A DNA stretch of 64,000 nucleotides from Sediminibacterium goheungense (GTDB lineage Bacteria; Bacteroidota; Bacteroidia; Chitinophagales; Chitinophagaceae): NCBI RefSeq assembly GCF_004361915.1, contig NZ_SNWP01000010.1:816501-880500 (forward strand), in the 5' to 3' direction. The first letter of the stretch is position 1, and every line of letters starts with the position of its first letter. The position numbers and the translations under genes are program-made. The notes below the pieces were generated by a model. That model searched no databases and was not told the origin of the DNA. It saw only the letters and a program-made list of their open reading frames with translations. This document shows positions 28,844 through 38,352 of this stretch, in pieces.

Positions 28844-30250
28844 ATGGATAACAACTTCAATCCCGACAAACAACATACACTCAGCAGTGCGGTAAGCATC
28901 AGTGGCACAGGTTTACATACGGGTGTACTGGTTGATATGACCCTGAAACCCGCCAATCCGGGTTTTGGTATCCAGTTTCAGCGTGTTGACCTGGCCGGTC
29001 AACCCATTATTAAGGCCGATTGCGATCTGGTAACCGATACCAGCCGGGGTACCACATTGCAGGTAGGTGAGGCGAAAGTAAGCACAGTAGAACATGTACT
29101 GGCTGCACTCGTAGGCATGGGTGTTGACAATGTACTGATTGAACTGAACGGGCCTGAAATTCCTATTATGGATGGCAGCTCCGCTCCTTTTATTGAACTG
29201 ATTGGCAAAGCAGGCGTACTCGAACAGGAAGCCGCCAAAGCCTGGTACAGTCTCGATGAAAATATATATCATTATGATGATGCCAAACGTGTGGAAATGG
29301 TAGCCTTACCAGCGCTCGATTACCAGATTACTACGCTCATCGATTTCAACAGCCCGGTTTTGGGTACACAACATGCCGGTTTAAAAACCATTAAGGATTT
29401 CAGAACAGAAATTGCGCCCTGCCGTACATTCTGTTTTCTGCATGAACTGGAAATGCTGCTCGATAATGACCTGATTAAAGGTGGTGATATCAATAATGCC
29501 ATTGTAGTGGTTGACAAACCCATTACAGATGCAGAAATGGAGCGCCTTGCCAAAGTATTTAAACGTGATAAGATTGAAGTAAAGAGTGAAGGCTACCTCA
29601 ATAACCTCGAGCTTCGTTTTCCCAATGAGCCTGCACGTCATAAGTTATTGGATGTAGTAGGTGACCTGGCACTGATTGGTTACCCGATCAAAGCAAGAAT
29701 CATTGCCAACAGACCCGGCCATAGCAGCAACGTAGAGTTTGCAAAAAAAATTAAACAGTACATCAAAAAGAACAAGCATGTAAAAGATGTACCGGTATAT
29801 GACCCTACCATGCCGCCCATTTTTCCACTGGAGAAAATTGAAAAAACATTACCACACCGTCATCCGTTTTTACTGGTTGATAAGATCATTGAATTAACCG
29901 ATACCCATATTGTCGGGGTGAAGAATGTAACCTTCAATGAATGGTTCTTCCCGGGTCATTTTCCCGGCAACCCTGTTATGCCCGGCGTATTGCAGATTGA
30001 GGCACTGGCACAAACAGGTGGTATACTTTGTATCAACTCGATGCCTGAAGGACAATACGATACTTACTTTCTCAAAATAGACAATTGTAAATTCAAACAA
30101 ATGGTTCGCCCCGGTGATACCATGTTGTTAAAGATGGAATTTACCGGACCCATCCGCCGTGGTATCTGTGAAATGAGGGGCACGGTTTATGTAGGTGGTA
30201 AAGTGGCCACTGAAGCAGACCTCGTGGCACAAATTGTAAAAAGACCTTAA
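28844..30250 (+). CDS. lpxC: Fused LpxC deacetylase / FabZ dehydratase
   Basis: 468 residues from ATG 28844; the in-frame ATG at 28781 adds 21 unlikely residues. Residues about 1-300 are LpxC: SISGTGLHTG, STVEHVLAAL (zinc His), LNGPEIPIMDGSSAPF, and HKLLDVVGDLALIG (zinc His/Asp). Residues about 320-468 are FabZ: LPHRHPFLLVDKI (catalytic His) and FPGHFPGNPVMPGVLQIEALAQ (catalytic Glu). This fusion is typical of Bacteroidota. It joins the committed lipid A step to 3-hydroxyacyl-ACP dehydration. It lies in the lpx operon between lpxD and lpxA. Confidence 0.94.
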   Translation: MDNNFNPDKQHTLSSAVSISGTGLHTGVLVDMTLKPANPGFGIQFQRVDLAGQPIIKADCDLVTDTSRGTTLQVGEAKVSTVEHVLAALVGMGVDNVLIELNGPEIPIMDGSSAPFIELIGKAGVLEQEAAKAWYSLDENIYHYDDAKRVEMVALPALDYQITTLIDFNSPVLGTQHAGLKTIKDFRTEIAPCRTFCFLHELEMLLDNDLIKGGDINNAIVVVDKPITDAEMERLAKVFKRDKIEVKSEGYLNNLELRFPNEPARHKLLDVVGDLALIGYPIKARIIANRPGHSSNVEFAKKIKQYIKKNKHVKDVPVYDPTMPPIFPLEKIEKTLPHRHPFLLVDKIIELTDTHIVGVKNVTFNEWFFPGHFPGNPVMPGVLQIEALAQTGGILCINSMPEGQYDTYFLKIDNCKFKQMVRPGDTMLLKMEFTGPIRRGICEMRGTVYVGGKVATEADLVAQIVKRP

Positions 30251-30293
30251 TAACAAACCCATACCCAATTCATAACCGAACCCAGCTACTAAC

Positions 30294-31091
30294 ATGACGC
30301 ATCCTTATACCTATATAGATCCCAATGCGAGGGTCGCTCCGAATGTAAAAATCGATCCTTTCACAGTGATCCATGGTGATGTGCAGATAGGAGAAGGCAC
30401 CTGGATCGGCAGTAATGTTACCATCATGGATGGTACCCGTATCGGAAAAAACTGCCGCATCTTTCCCGGAGCCGTACTGGGTGCCATTCCGCAGGATTTA
30501 AAATTCGCAGGTGAAAGAACCACCGTTGAAATCGGGGATAATACCACCATCCGCGAATTTGTTACCATTAACCGCGGCACCACAGACCGCTGGAAAACAA
30601 AAGTGGGCAATAACTGCCTCATCATGGCCTATAGCCATATTGCACACGATTGCTTAATCGGCGACAATTGTATCCTTAGCAATAGTGTTCAGCTGGCCGG
30701 ACACGTGGTAATGGGCGACTGGGCCTGGATTGCAGGTGTTAGTGCCGTACACCAGTTTGTTACCATTGGTCAGCATGCTTATATTGCCGGAGGTAGTCTG
30801 GTGAGTAAAGATGTGCCACCTTATATTAAAGCAGTTAGAAACCCGTTGAGTTATGGTGGTGTAAACAGTGTTGGCTTAAAGAGACGTGGATTTGAGCTGG
30901 AAAAAATCAATCATATTCTCGATATCTACCGTATCATCTTCAACAAAGGTTTAAACACATCCCAGGCACTTGAATTTATTGAGGAAGAATTAACGGCCAG
31001 TGATGAAAGAGATGAAATCGTAACCTTTATCCGTGAGAGCGGAAGAGGTATCATCAAACGTTTTACCAAAGGCGCTACAGAAGAAGATTAA
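30294..31091 (+). CDS. lpxA: UDP-N-acetylglucosamine acyltransferase LpxA
   Basis: 265 residues of hexapeptide-repeat beta helix with a helical C-terminal domain. Characteristic blocks are PFTVIHGDVQIGEGTWIGSN, AVLGAIPQDLKFAGERT, TTIREFVTINRGT, IMAYSHIAHDCLIGDNC (catalytic His) and KAVRNPLSYGGVNSVGLKRRGF. It is the first step of lipid A synthesis, 43 bases after lpxC/fabZ. Confidence 0.95.
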   Translation: MTHPYTYIDPNARVAPNVKIDPFTVIHGDVQIGEGTWIGSNVTIMDGTRIGKNCRIFPGAVLGAIPQDLKFAGERTTVEIGDNTTIREFVTINRGTTDRWKTKVGNNCLIMAYSHIAHDCLIGDNCILSNSVQLAGHVVMGDWAWIAGVSAVHQFVTIGQHAYIAGGSLVSKDVPPYIKAVRNPLSYGGVNSVGLKRRGFELEKINHILDIYRIIFNKGLNTSQALEFIEEELTASDERDEIVTFIRESGRGIIKRFTKGATEED

Positions 31092-31118
31092 CCGAATTAT
31101 CTATCCTATTATCAATCT

Positions 31119-31736
31119 ATGCATATTCTACTCTCGGATGCTGGTAAAAAATTTAACCGGGAATGGATATTTCGTGGCGTAGATTTTTCTTTTGAACCAG
31201 GCAAAGCCTATGCTATCACCGGGCCTAATGGCAGTGGTAAAAGCACCCTGCTACAAGCCATTGCCGGCAGCATGAACCTGAGCAAAGGAAATATCCAATG
31301 GTTGAATAATGGCATAAGCATTAACACTGAAAAAGTATACAACTACATATCCCTCGCTGCACCTTATCTGGAACTGATTGAAGAAATGACGGCGAAAGAA
31401 TTTTTACATTTTCATGCTTCTTTCAAACCATTGTTACCTGCACTTACGATTGATACGATACTTCAACTGATTGGACTCGAGAAAGCAGCCGATAAGCAAA
31501 TACGTTTTTACAGCAGTGGTATGAAACAAAGGGTTAAGCTTGCCCAGGCCCTGTTCAGCGATATGCCTTTACTGTTATTAGATGAACCCTGCACCAATCT
31601 CGATAGTGCAGGATATCAGTTATACCATGAATTGATCAGCACCTACTGTAAAAATAAAACCATCATCGTAAGCAGCAATGATGCACAGGAAATTGGTTTT
31701 TGTACGGAAAGGATTCTGATTACAAACTATAAGTAA
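31119..31736 (+). CDS. ABC transporter ATP-binding protein
   Basis: 205 residues, one ATPase domain. Walker A GPNGSGKST, signature FYSSGMKQRVKLAQALF and Walker B LLLLDEPCTNLDSAG are intact. No permease is next to it. The gene follows lpxA by 27 bases and looks like the last gene of the lpx operon, a position often seen in this phylum, so an envelope role is plausible but unproven. Confidence 0.88.
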   Translation: MHILLSDAGKKFNREWIFRGVDFSFEPGKAYAITGPNGSGKSTLLQAIAGSMNLSKGNIQWLNNGISINTEKVYNYISLAAPYLELIEEMTAKEFLHFHASFKPLLPALTIDTILQLIGLEKAADKQIRFYSSGMKQRVKLAQALFSDMPLLLLDEPCTNLDSAGYQLYHELISTYCKNKTIIVSSNDAQEIGFCTERILITNYK

Positions 31737-31738
31737 AC

Positions 31739-31853
31739 AGAGAAATAAGGAATAAGGAATAGGAAATAAGAAAGTGGAATGACATGTTTCTAATCGTATA
31801 CAGTTCTACTACTCACTACTGACTACTCACTACTCACCATTATTCGCTGCTCA
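31739..31853. repeat. Heptamer repeats between convergent genes
   Basis: 31739-31775 has GGAATAA / GGAATAG / GAAATAA steps. 31806-31853 has CTACTCA, CTACTGA, CTACTCA repeated every 7 bases. The array runs to the stop codon of the response-regulator kinase. The two arms are less complementary than at the other sites. Confidence 0.6.
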
Positions 31854-32963
31854 CTATTTCATCCATTCAAAATAAAACACGCTTCCTTCGCCGGGGTTGG
31901 ATTCTACCCAGATTTTTCCACCCTGTTCTTCTACGATTATTTTCAGCAGGTTAAGGCCGATGCCGGTGCTGCTGTCTCTTTGCGATTGATTAACGGTTGT
32001 TTCAAAGAGATTAAAAATCCGGCTCTTGTCTTCATCTGCAATACCCGGTCCATTGTCGCTTACAAAAAATTCATGGCAGCTTTCTTTTTCCGTGTAACCC
32101 ACTTCGATAAGTCCCTGTGGTTTATCATTGTACTTTATGGCATTGCTGAGCAGGTTCTGGAAAACCTGTTCCAGTTTTACTTTTCTGGTTATCAGCGCTG
32201 GCAGTTGCTGCTGTATCTGTATTTGTATATGTTTAGGTGGGAAGAGTAATGCTGCCAGCTGCTGTACCAGCTGATGCACATCTACTTCTTCAACGGCCTG
32301 CTGCGAGAGGCTGGTGGTAGAATATTCAAGCAGTGCCATAATCATATCAGAAAGACGGCCCGATGCCTGGTATACCATATCAATGTTTTCTCTTACATCG
32401 TCATTGGCTTTTATATGTGCATCATTCCTGATCAGCTCAAGCATCATAATAACAGAAGAAAGCGGCGATTTAAGATCATGCGATACGATGTAGACAAATT
32501 TCTCCAGTTGCTTATTGATCCTGTCCAGTTCAGTCAGTGCCGACTTCAGACGAAACTGGTTGAAATACAATTGCTCAAACACATTCACTTTGGCGCGTAC
32601 CACATTTATATCCAGGGGTTTCTGCAGATAGTCTACAGCGCCTTCTGCAAATCCCTTCAGCACATACTGTTCTTCCCTGCTCAGGGCCGTTACGAAAATG
32701 ATGGAGATATCTTTTGTACGTGGATTCGATTTTAATATCCTCGCTACTTCAAAACCATCCATTTCGGGCATCTGTACATCAAGCATGATGAGACCGATAT
32801 GTTCATGCTTTAATACCTGCTTGAGTGCTTCATTACCCGATTGTGCCGTAACAAATCTGCGACCAGGTTTTAATAGTATTTCTTCCAGCGATAACAGGTT
32901 CTCCGGTCTGTCATCTACCAGCAGAATGGTAAAATCATGTTGTGGTATGGAAGGTATATTCAT
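31854..32963 (-). CDS. Response regulator with C-terminal histidine kinase
   Basis: 369 residues. An N-terminal receiver (FTILLVDDRPENLLSLEEIL, phospho-Asp in LIMLDVQMPEMDGFEVA, Lys in DYLQKPLD) is followed by a short coil and a histidine kinase: H-box IVSHDLKSPLSS, N-box LLSNAIKYNDKP, G-boxes FVSDNGPGIADED and STGIGLNLLKIIVEEQGG. Receiver-first kinases of this type relay signals to other regulators. It is the last gene of a four-gene minus-strand signalling cluster with cheB, cheR and a large hybrid kinase. Confidence 0.9.
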   Translation of the reverse strand: MNIPSIPQHDFTILLVDDRPENLLSLEEILLKPGRRFVTAQSGNEALKQVLKHEHIGLIMLDVQMPEMDGFEVARILKSNPRTKDISIIFVTALSREEQYVLKGFAEGAVDYLQKPLDINVVRAKVNVFEQLYFNQFRLKSALTELDRINKQLEKFVYIVSHDLKSPLSSVIMMLELIRNDAHIKANDDVRENIDMVYQASGRLSDMIMALLEYSTTSLSQQAVEEVDVHQLVQQLAALLFPPKHIQIQIQQQLPALITRKVKLEQVFQNLLSNAIKYNDKPQGLIEVGYTEKESCHEFFVSDNGPGIADEDKSRIFNLFETTVNQSQRDSSTGIGLNLLKIIVEEQGGKIWVESNPGEGSVFYFEWMK

Positions 32964-32979
32964 CGGTACAGCAATATAA

Positions 32980-33558
32980 TTATAAATCGCGTAAGCGTTG
33001 TTTCATCTCTTCTTCCGACAGTACTTTTATCTTATCCGTTATGGCAATGGCAGCAGCAGGCATGGCCGGATATTCGGCTAAATCGGGGTCCTGCACCCAG
33101 CATTCCGCTCCTATGTCTGCTAGTAAAGAGAGTCCTTTTGCACCATCCGCATTGGCACCACTGAGTAAAACAGCCAATACTTTTTTTCCGTACACTTCTG
33201 CGGCACTTTCAAAACTCACATCAATAGAAGGACGGCTATAATGCACAGCATCTGAATAGTCGAGACTAAAACTTCCGCCTTCCTCAAAAAGAAGATGATA
33301 GTTTTGTGGAGCCAGGTACACTTTTCCGGGAAGAATAGCCTGTTTATCTTCCGGTTCCATAATTTTTCTGATACCTGCTTCTTTCGCCAACAAGGTATCG
33401 AGCTCACTCACCACATTACGCATACGGTGTATTACCAGTATAACGGGAACTGTCTGTTCTTTTTTCAAAGCGGTAAGCAATGAAATACAAACAGGAATGC
33501 TACCAGCAGACCCCCCGATGATGATGATATCGTATATATCCTGTTTCAACGCAATCAA
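32980..33558 (-). CDS. cheB: CheB-type methylesterase domain protein (no receiver)
   Basis: 192 residues, only the catalytic domain. Blocks are IIIGGSAGSI (catalytic Ser), VIHRM (His), SGANADGAKGL (Asp region) and CWVQDPDLAEYPAMPAAAI. The usual N-terminal receiver domain is missing, as in standalone CheB of non-chemotaxis clusters. It removes methyl groups from receptor glutamates or an equivalent target. Its start overlaps cheR by 4 bases (ATGA). Confidence 0.9.
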   Translation of the reverse strand: MIALKQDIYDIIIIGGSAGSIPVCISLLTALKKEQTVPVILVIHRMRNVVSELDTLLAKEAGIRKIMEPEDKQAILPGKVYLAPQNYHLLFEEGGSFSLDYSDAVHYSRPSIDVSFESAAEVYGKKVLAVLLSGANADGAKGLSLLADIGAECWVQDPDLAEYPAMPAAAIAITDKIKVLSEEEMKQRLRDL

Positions 33559-34388
33559 TGTTTTTTCCTGAATATTTTTACTGCCGGATCAATGGCTGAA
33601 AATTTTGATTTCTGTTCTGAAAACAATAAGCTCTCTTTCATTCCCAGTGCCAGAAAACCAAGAGAAGAGAGACTATCATAAAACAGTTTCAGCACTTTGT
33701 TCTGCAATTGTTTATTGAAATAAATCATTACGTTTCTGCAAAGTACCAGCTGAAACTCGTTAAACGACCTGTCGGTCACCAGGTTATGTTGTAAAAAAAC
33801 AACCCTTTCCCGCATTTCTTTGTTGATGATTACATGATCGTACAATGCAGTATAATAATCAGAAAAATCATTCTTACCACCTGCCTGTCGATAGTTCACG
33901 GTATACTCCCGCATATGATGCATGGGCAATACACCTGTTCTCGCTTTTTCAAGGTTAGCAGCATTGATATCTGTAGCATAAATCCTTGTTCGATGTAAGA
34001 GACCGGCTTCAAACAACAATATACAGAGCGAAAAAACCTCTTCGCCGGTTGAACAGCCTGCATGCCAGATATTAATTTGGGGATAGGTGGCCAGTACCGG
34101 TAATACCTTTTCACGGAGCGTTGTATAAAAAACAGGATCCCGAAACATTTCAGTAACATTCACCGTAATGGTTTCCAGAAAAGCCTGAAATGCAGCTGTA
34201 TCACCTGCCAGTAATTGTATCAGTTGCGAACCAGTATGCAGTTCATTTTCATCCATGAACTTAAGGATTCTTCTTAACAAAGAACTTTTCGAATAGTCTG
34301 TAAAGTCGTACCCATATACTTTGTACAACATGCGTAACAGCTGTTCTAACTCATGTGCCAAAAGTTCTGGTCTGCCGGGTAATCCCAT
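33555..34388 (-). CDS. cheR: CheR-type methyltransferase
   Basis: 277 residues. The N-terminal helical domain (LLRMLYKVYGYDFTDYSKSSLLRRI) is followed by the SAM-binding fold: NIWHAGCSTGEEVFSLCILL, RIYATDINAANLEKARTG and LVLCRNVMIYFNK. It methylates glutamates of methyl-accepting proteins. No such receptor is in the window, so the cluster may work on the hybrid kinase next to it. It overlaps cheB by 4 bases. Confidence 0.92.
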   Translation of the reverse strand: MGLPGRPELLAHELEQLLRMLYKVYGYDFTDYSKSSLLRRILKFMDENELHTGSQLIQLLAGDTAAFQAFLETITVNVTEMFRDPVFYTTLREKVLPVLATYPQINIWHAGCSTGEEVFSLCILLFEAGLLHRTRIYATDINAANLEKARTGVLPMHHMREYTVNYRQAGGKNDFSDYYTALYDHVIINKEMRERVVFLQHNLVTDRSFNEFQLVLCRNVMIYFNKQLQNKVLKLFYDSLSSLGFLALGMKESLLFSEQKSKFSAIDPAVKIFRKKH

Positions 34389-34410
34389 GCTTTGTGCTTT
34401 TATTCTTCTG

Positions 34411-37400
34411 CTATTTCGTTAACCATACCCGCATCAGCGATAAGAGTTTAGGCATATCAACTGGTTTGGTAATATAATCAGAAGCGCCTGCTTCAATACA
34501 TTTATCTCTATCGCCTGCCATGGCTTTTGCAGTCAGGGCGATAATCGGCAGGTCCATCATTTTCAATTCTTTTCTGATGCGTTGCATGGCTTCATAACCA
34601 TCCATTTCGGGCATCATAATATCCATCAGTACCAGATCGGTATCCTTGTGTTTCTTGAGTTGCTCCAATGATTCGCGACCATCGCTGGCTGTCAGTACCT
34701 GCATTTTATTAGACTCGAGTACAGCACTGAGTGCAAATACATTCCGCATATCATCGTCTACTACCAGAATTTTTTTGTTCCGCAGTGTGTGGTCGCTCAG
34801 GTCTGCCTTGATGGTACCGGTCGTTTTTGTTTCTACCCCCTGCATTTTATGAAGAAACAGTTCCAGTTCATCCAGCAATCTGTTATTGGCGGTTACGGCA
34901 CTTCTGATGATGATACCTGAAATTTTTCTGAACTCCATTTCATCATTTGCTGAAATATCTTCATCGAGATGTATGATGATGGGTATGTTTTTATCAGACA
35001 GGTGCTGGTGAATATGTTTTGCTTCCTGTAATTGAATGGATGCACCGATGTGAATGATCATACAATCATAAGACTGTTTATGTATACAGGCTGCCGCATC
35101 TGCTACGGAACTTACCTGCTCAAAATGCAGTTTGTATTCTTTTTCGGCAGCCAGCTGTCGCAGGTCCTCTTCTTCAAAATGAACCGCTGAAATAATCAGT
35201 ACCTGCTTCAGTCCTTTTCTGATATGGGCCCCCAGCATCACAAAAGCCTGCTCCAGTGTAGCGGCATCAATCGGTTTCTTCATATAAGTCATTACATCTG
35301 CCTGCTTAAAGCGGTTATCATCGAAGGCTGATATAATGTGAACAGGGGTATGTTTTAACTGCTCATCGTTCCTGATATGTTTCAGTATGGTCCAGCCATC
35401 CATTACCGGTAGCTGAATATCGAGTATAATGGCATTGGGTTTGTACTTGCGGGCATACATCAACCCTTCATCACCCTCCAGCGCAATCAGCACCTGATAG
35501 CCTTTGTGACGTGCGTAATCGCGGATAATGGTAGCAAAATTTACATCATCTTCTATGATCAGCATCAGACGCTCACCTCTCTTTAATTGCGCCCTATCGT
35601 CTGCAATAGCCGTCTGTTCCTTTACTTTATCGGTAAGCAATACCGGCTGTTCATTCAATCGTAAATCCTCATCTGCCGATGCCTGTTCTATACGTGCACC
35701 CATATAGGCCAGCGGTACTTCCAGTGTAAATACGCTTCCCTTATTCACTTCACTCTTCACACTGATGGCACCACCTAATAATTTCATCAGCTCCAGACTT
35801 ATGGAAAGCCCCAGACCCGTACCTCCATATTTTCGGCTGGTTGAGCCATCTGCCTGTTGAAAAGCTTCAAAAATCAATTGCTGCTTTTCTTCCGGAATGC
35901 CAATACCTGAATCTGCAACACTAATAAGTAATGCATCTTTGGGTTCTTTTACATGAAAACCTAAAGTGATCTGTCCCTCAGCAGGAGTAAACTTGAAGGC
36001 ATTGGATAAAAGATTTTTGATAACCTGCTGTAATCTTTGTTTATCGGTTTGTATAACAGCCGGTAAACCCGGTCCCGTCTGAATCGTAAAGTTGATCTTC
36101 TTCTCTGCAGCCACTACGGCGAATAACTGAGAAATATCTGCCGCTACAGAATCAATAGAAACCTCTTCAACCAGCAGATCAATTTTTCCGGATTCAATTT
36201 TTGAAAGATCCAGTATATCATTAATCAGCTGGAGTAAATCGTTACCCGATTTATAAATGATATTGGCATATTCAATCTGCTTGGCATTCAGGTTCTGTGT
36301 GTTATTGTCTGCCAGCAGTTTGGCGAGTATCAGTACACTGTTCAAAGGGGTTCGCAGTTCGTGCGACATATTGGCCAGGAACTCCGATTTATAGCGGCTG
36401 GTATTTTCCAGTTCTTTCGCCTTTACAATCAATGCATGACGGGCCTGTTCAATGGCATCATTTCTTTCTTTCAGTTCCAGGTTAATCTGCTTCAGCTCTT
36501 CTTCCTGGGTTTTGAGTTCTTCTTCTGATGCCTGTAGTTCTTCTGTTTGTCGGCTCAGCTCTTCGTTGGTCTGTCTTAATTCTTCCTGTTGTTCCAGTAA
36601 AGCTACTTTCTGTTCCTGCAACTCATCGAGCAGTTCATTGATTTTATCTCTCGACTGGTAAGAGTTAATAGCAGCAGAAAGAATATCAGCACAACTCTTC
36701 AGCAGAGAAATCTGCAGTTCCGAAAAAGTAGAAAAACAACCCAACTCAATCAGTCCTTTCAATTCATCGTTCATCCATAGTGGTATACAGGCTATTTCAC
36801 CATTACCGGTAACCTGGCCCAATGAGGATTCTACTTTCCAGTAATCGGGCGGAATATTTTTAATAATAGATACTGTTTTTTCCAGTGCGGCATTACCCAC
36901 AATACCTTCACCAATGGTAAAGCTTTTACGCGATGTGGAGCTAACTGCCACAGAAGCAGCTGTTACCAGTTTCTCGTTGTTTTTATCTACAAAATAAATA
37001 ACACCGGCAGGCACTTCCAGGTATTGCACCAAGGCTGAAATGATACGGTTAGCGAGTTCTGAGGAGCTATCCACCACCTGTAAACGGTTGTTGATATAAC
37101 TCATACCTTCGAGTACCCAGTTTTTTTCCTGTGCCAGTTTGCTGGCTTTTTCGGTTTCTTCTAAGGTGGTCTGTAAGCGAAGCCCTGCTTTGTAGCGACT
37201 TTTCAGGGTTTGTATCACAGCATTGATGAGTAAGAGTACCACAATCATTAATACACTGATACCGATATAGAGAATGAGTTTGGTTCTTTCATTATAGCCT
37301 GCTACAACGGCTTCTCTTTGTACCAGCAACTCTTCCTCTTCTACTTTTATTTTTTCGAGTTGTCTGTACAGGGCTTCCATCCGTTTCTCTTCATCTACCA

Positions 37401-37821
37401 CAATTTTTCTGAATGCCTCAGTGGGCATATTGGGTAGAATAATACCCTCTGTTCGCCAATAACGTAGCAAACTGGTTACGATTGAATCGAGTACCATCAC
37501 ATTTTGTACCTGTTGGGCATTGTCTTTTACAAATTCTTTGAGGTTCACCAATCTATTAGGGATAAAGCTGGTGCCTTTTTCATAGGCGTCCATATTTTTA
37601 GGATCCCCGGTAACCCAGTAAGCCCTTCTTCCACCCCTTATGTGCATAATGGTAAAGCGTATATCCCGGGCATAGGAAATAGCCTGATGGGTATGTCGTA
37701 CGGTGTCGGCTTCCTTTGCCTGTTTATCCAGCGAGTCAATGGTAACAAAGCCTACTACAAAAACCAGTAAAACGGCAATACCCAGGCCTGAATACAATCG
37801 GAGGGGCAAGGAACGGATCAT
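34411..37821 (-). CDS. Large hybrid histidine kinase, CHASE3-GAF-HK with three receivers
   Basis: 1136 residues from the ATG at 37821 (IRSLPLRLYSGLG starts the first membrane helix; an upstream start at 37914 adds 31 unlikely residues). Order: membrane helix, CHASE3-like periplasmic helices (about 30-170), second helix, GAF domain (about 220-390), long Glu/Gln-rich coiled coil, HisKA with MSHELRTPLNSV, ATPase with LLSNAFKF, DSGIGIPEEK and GGTGLGLSIS. A receiver follows (IIEDDVNFA, AIILDIQLPVMDG), then a degenerate receiver (CMIIHIGASIQ, no phospho-Asp), then a third with VLMDIMMPEMDG. It senses an unknown signal and heads the cheR-cheB cluster. Confidence 0.9.
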   Translation of the reverse strand: MIRSLPLRLYSGLGIAVLLVFVVGFVTIDSLDKQAKEADTVRHTHQAISYARDIRFTIMHIRGGRRAYWVTGDPKNMDAYEKGTSFIPNRLVNLKEFVKDNAQQVQNVMVLDSIVTSLLRYWRTEGIILPNMPTEAFRKIVVDEEKRMEALYRQLEKIKVEEEELLVQREAVVAGYNERTKLILYIGISVLMIVVLLLINAVIQTLKSRYKAGLRLQTTLEETEKASKLAQEKNWVLEGMSYINNRLQVVDSSSELANRIISALVQYLEVPAGVIYFVDKNNEKLVTAASVAVSSTSRKSFTIGEGIVGNAALEKTVSIIKNIPPDYWKVESSLGQVTGNGEIACIPLWMNDELKGLIELGCFSTFSELQISLLKSCADILSAAINSYQSRDKINELLDELQEQKVALLEQQEELRQTNEELSRQTEELQASEEELKTQEEELKQINLELKERNDAIEQARHALIVKAKELENTSRYKSEFLANMSHELRTPLNSVLILAKLLADNNTQNLNAKQIEYANIIYKSGNDLLQLINDILDLSKIESGKIDLLVEEVSIDSVAADISQLFAVVAAEKKINFTIQTGPGLPAVIQTDKQRLQQVIKNLLSNAFKFTPAEGQITLGFHVKEPKDALLISVADSGIGIPEEKQQLIFEAFQQADGSTSRKYGGTGLGLSISLELMKLLGGAISVKSEVNKGSVFTLEVPLAYMGARIEQASADEDLRLNEQPVLLTDKVKEQTAIADDRAQLKRGERLMLIIEDDVNFATIIRDYARHKGYQVLIALEGDEGLMYARKYKPNAIILDIQLPVMDGWTILKHIRNDEQLKHTPVHIISAFDDNRFKQADVMTYMKKPIDAATLEQAFVMLGAHIRKGLKQVLIISAVHFEEEDLRQLAAEKEYKLHFEQVSSVADAAACIHKQSYDCMIIHIGASIQLQEAKHIHQHLSDKNIPIIIHLDEDISANDEMEFRKISGIIIRSAVTANNRLLDELELFLHKMQGVETKTTGTIKADLSDHTLRNKKILVVDDDMRNVFALSAVLESNKMQVLTASDGRESLEQLKKHKDTDLVLMDIMMPEMDGYEAMQRIRKELKMMDLPIIALTAKAMAGDRDKCIEAGASDYITKPVDMPKLLSLMRVWLTK

Positions 37822-38162
37822 TAATAAGAATTGAATTTTAAAATGACTGGTAAGATAGGCAAATAAATGATTATCAATACAGCCCGGAGGGTAAGAACAT
37901 GAAATTGCCGGCATGAATTGTGCGGGTTGTTACTTTTGTAAGGGTATAGCCGCTTTTATCTGCAGAAAAGCGTCATAATAAGCTATCGCTGATTGATAAT
38001 CAGCTGCATTTGCACAGGTCAGGATTTTTTGGTAATTTAACAAGATAGTTACCTGCTTTCGGTTCTCTTATCTGGCAGTGGTTGTGTCACTCACTGCATT
38101 ACTGTACTCTTTTCCGGGCTTTTATTTTTTCAAATTAGTAGCAGACCTGAATGATTTGCCCG

Positions 38163-38183
38163 CCCCCGCAGAACTGCTCGGGG
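38163..38183. repeat. REP-like palindrome at the island edge
   Basis: CCCCCGCAG AA CTGCTCGGGG lies exactly where similarity to the ATPase gene start (TTTTCTGTATTCA) ends. It resembles the palindrome at 54959-54986 inserted in an RHS gene. Confidence 0.55.
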
Positions 38184-38297
38184 TGTTTTCTGTATTCAAT
38201 TTCATAACATGAGTTTTGAGTGTTTTATTATAAATCAGTCAACCTTTATTAGGACTAGGCAGAGCATAAAAAAACCACCCCATTTTGTGGAGTGGTT
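38184..38297 (-). repeat. Terminator plus ATPase-gene leader, copy 1 (left)
   Basis: In the minus direction this has the hairpin AACCACTCCACAAAATGGGG... with a T-run, then ATGC, then 44 bases unique to this copy, then CAAAACTCATG and the first codons of the recombinase-module ATPase (ATGAAATTGAATACAGAAAA). Copies 2 (45029-45091) and 3 (53400-53468) lack the 44 bases. It lies directly after the immunity-like gene at 38353, as copies 2 and 3 do after theirs. Confidence 0.75.
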
Positions 38298-38352
38298 ATT
38301 TTGAAATAGTATTAAAGAGTTAGTATATCCAAAAGTTCTCGTGCATTTTTTA

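Larger units (their letters stand above)
37915..38352. other. 438-bp gap marking the left edge of the RHS island
   Basis: No gene is found here. The first ~240 bases look like ordinary AT-rich leader of the kinase gene. From about 38160 the sequence changes to island material: a palindrome (38163-38183), the first bases of the recombinase-module ATPase gene, a 44-base stretch found only in this copy (38221-38264), and a terminator hairpin (38273-38297). The boundary between chromosome and island is therefore near 38.16 kb. Confidence 0.6.
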
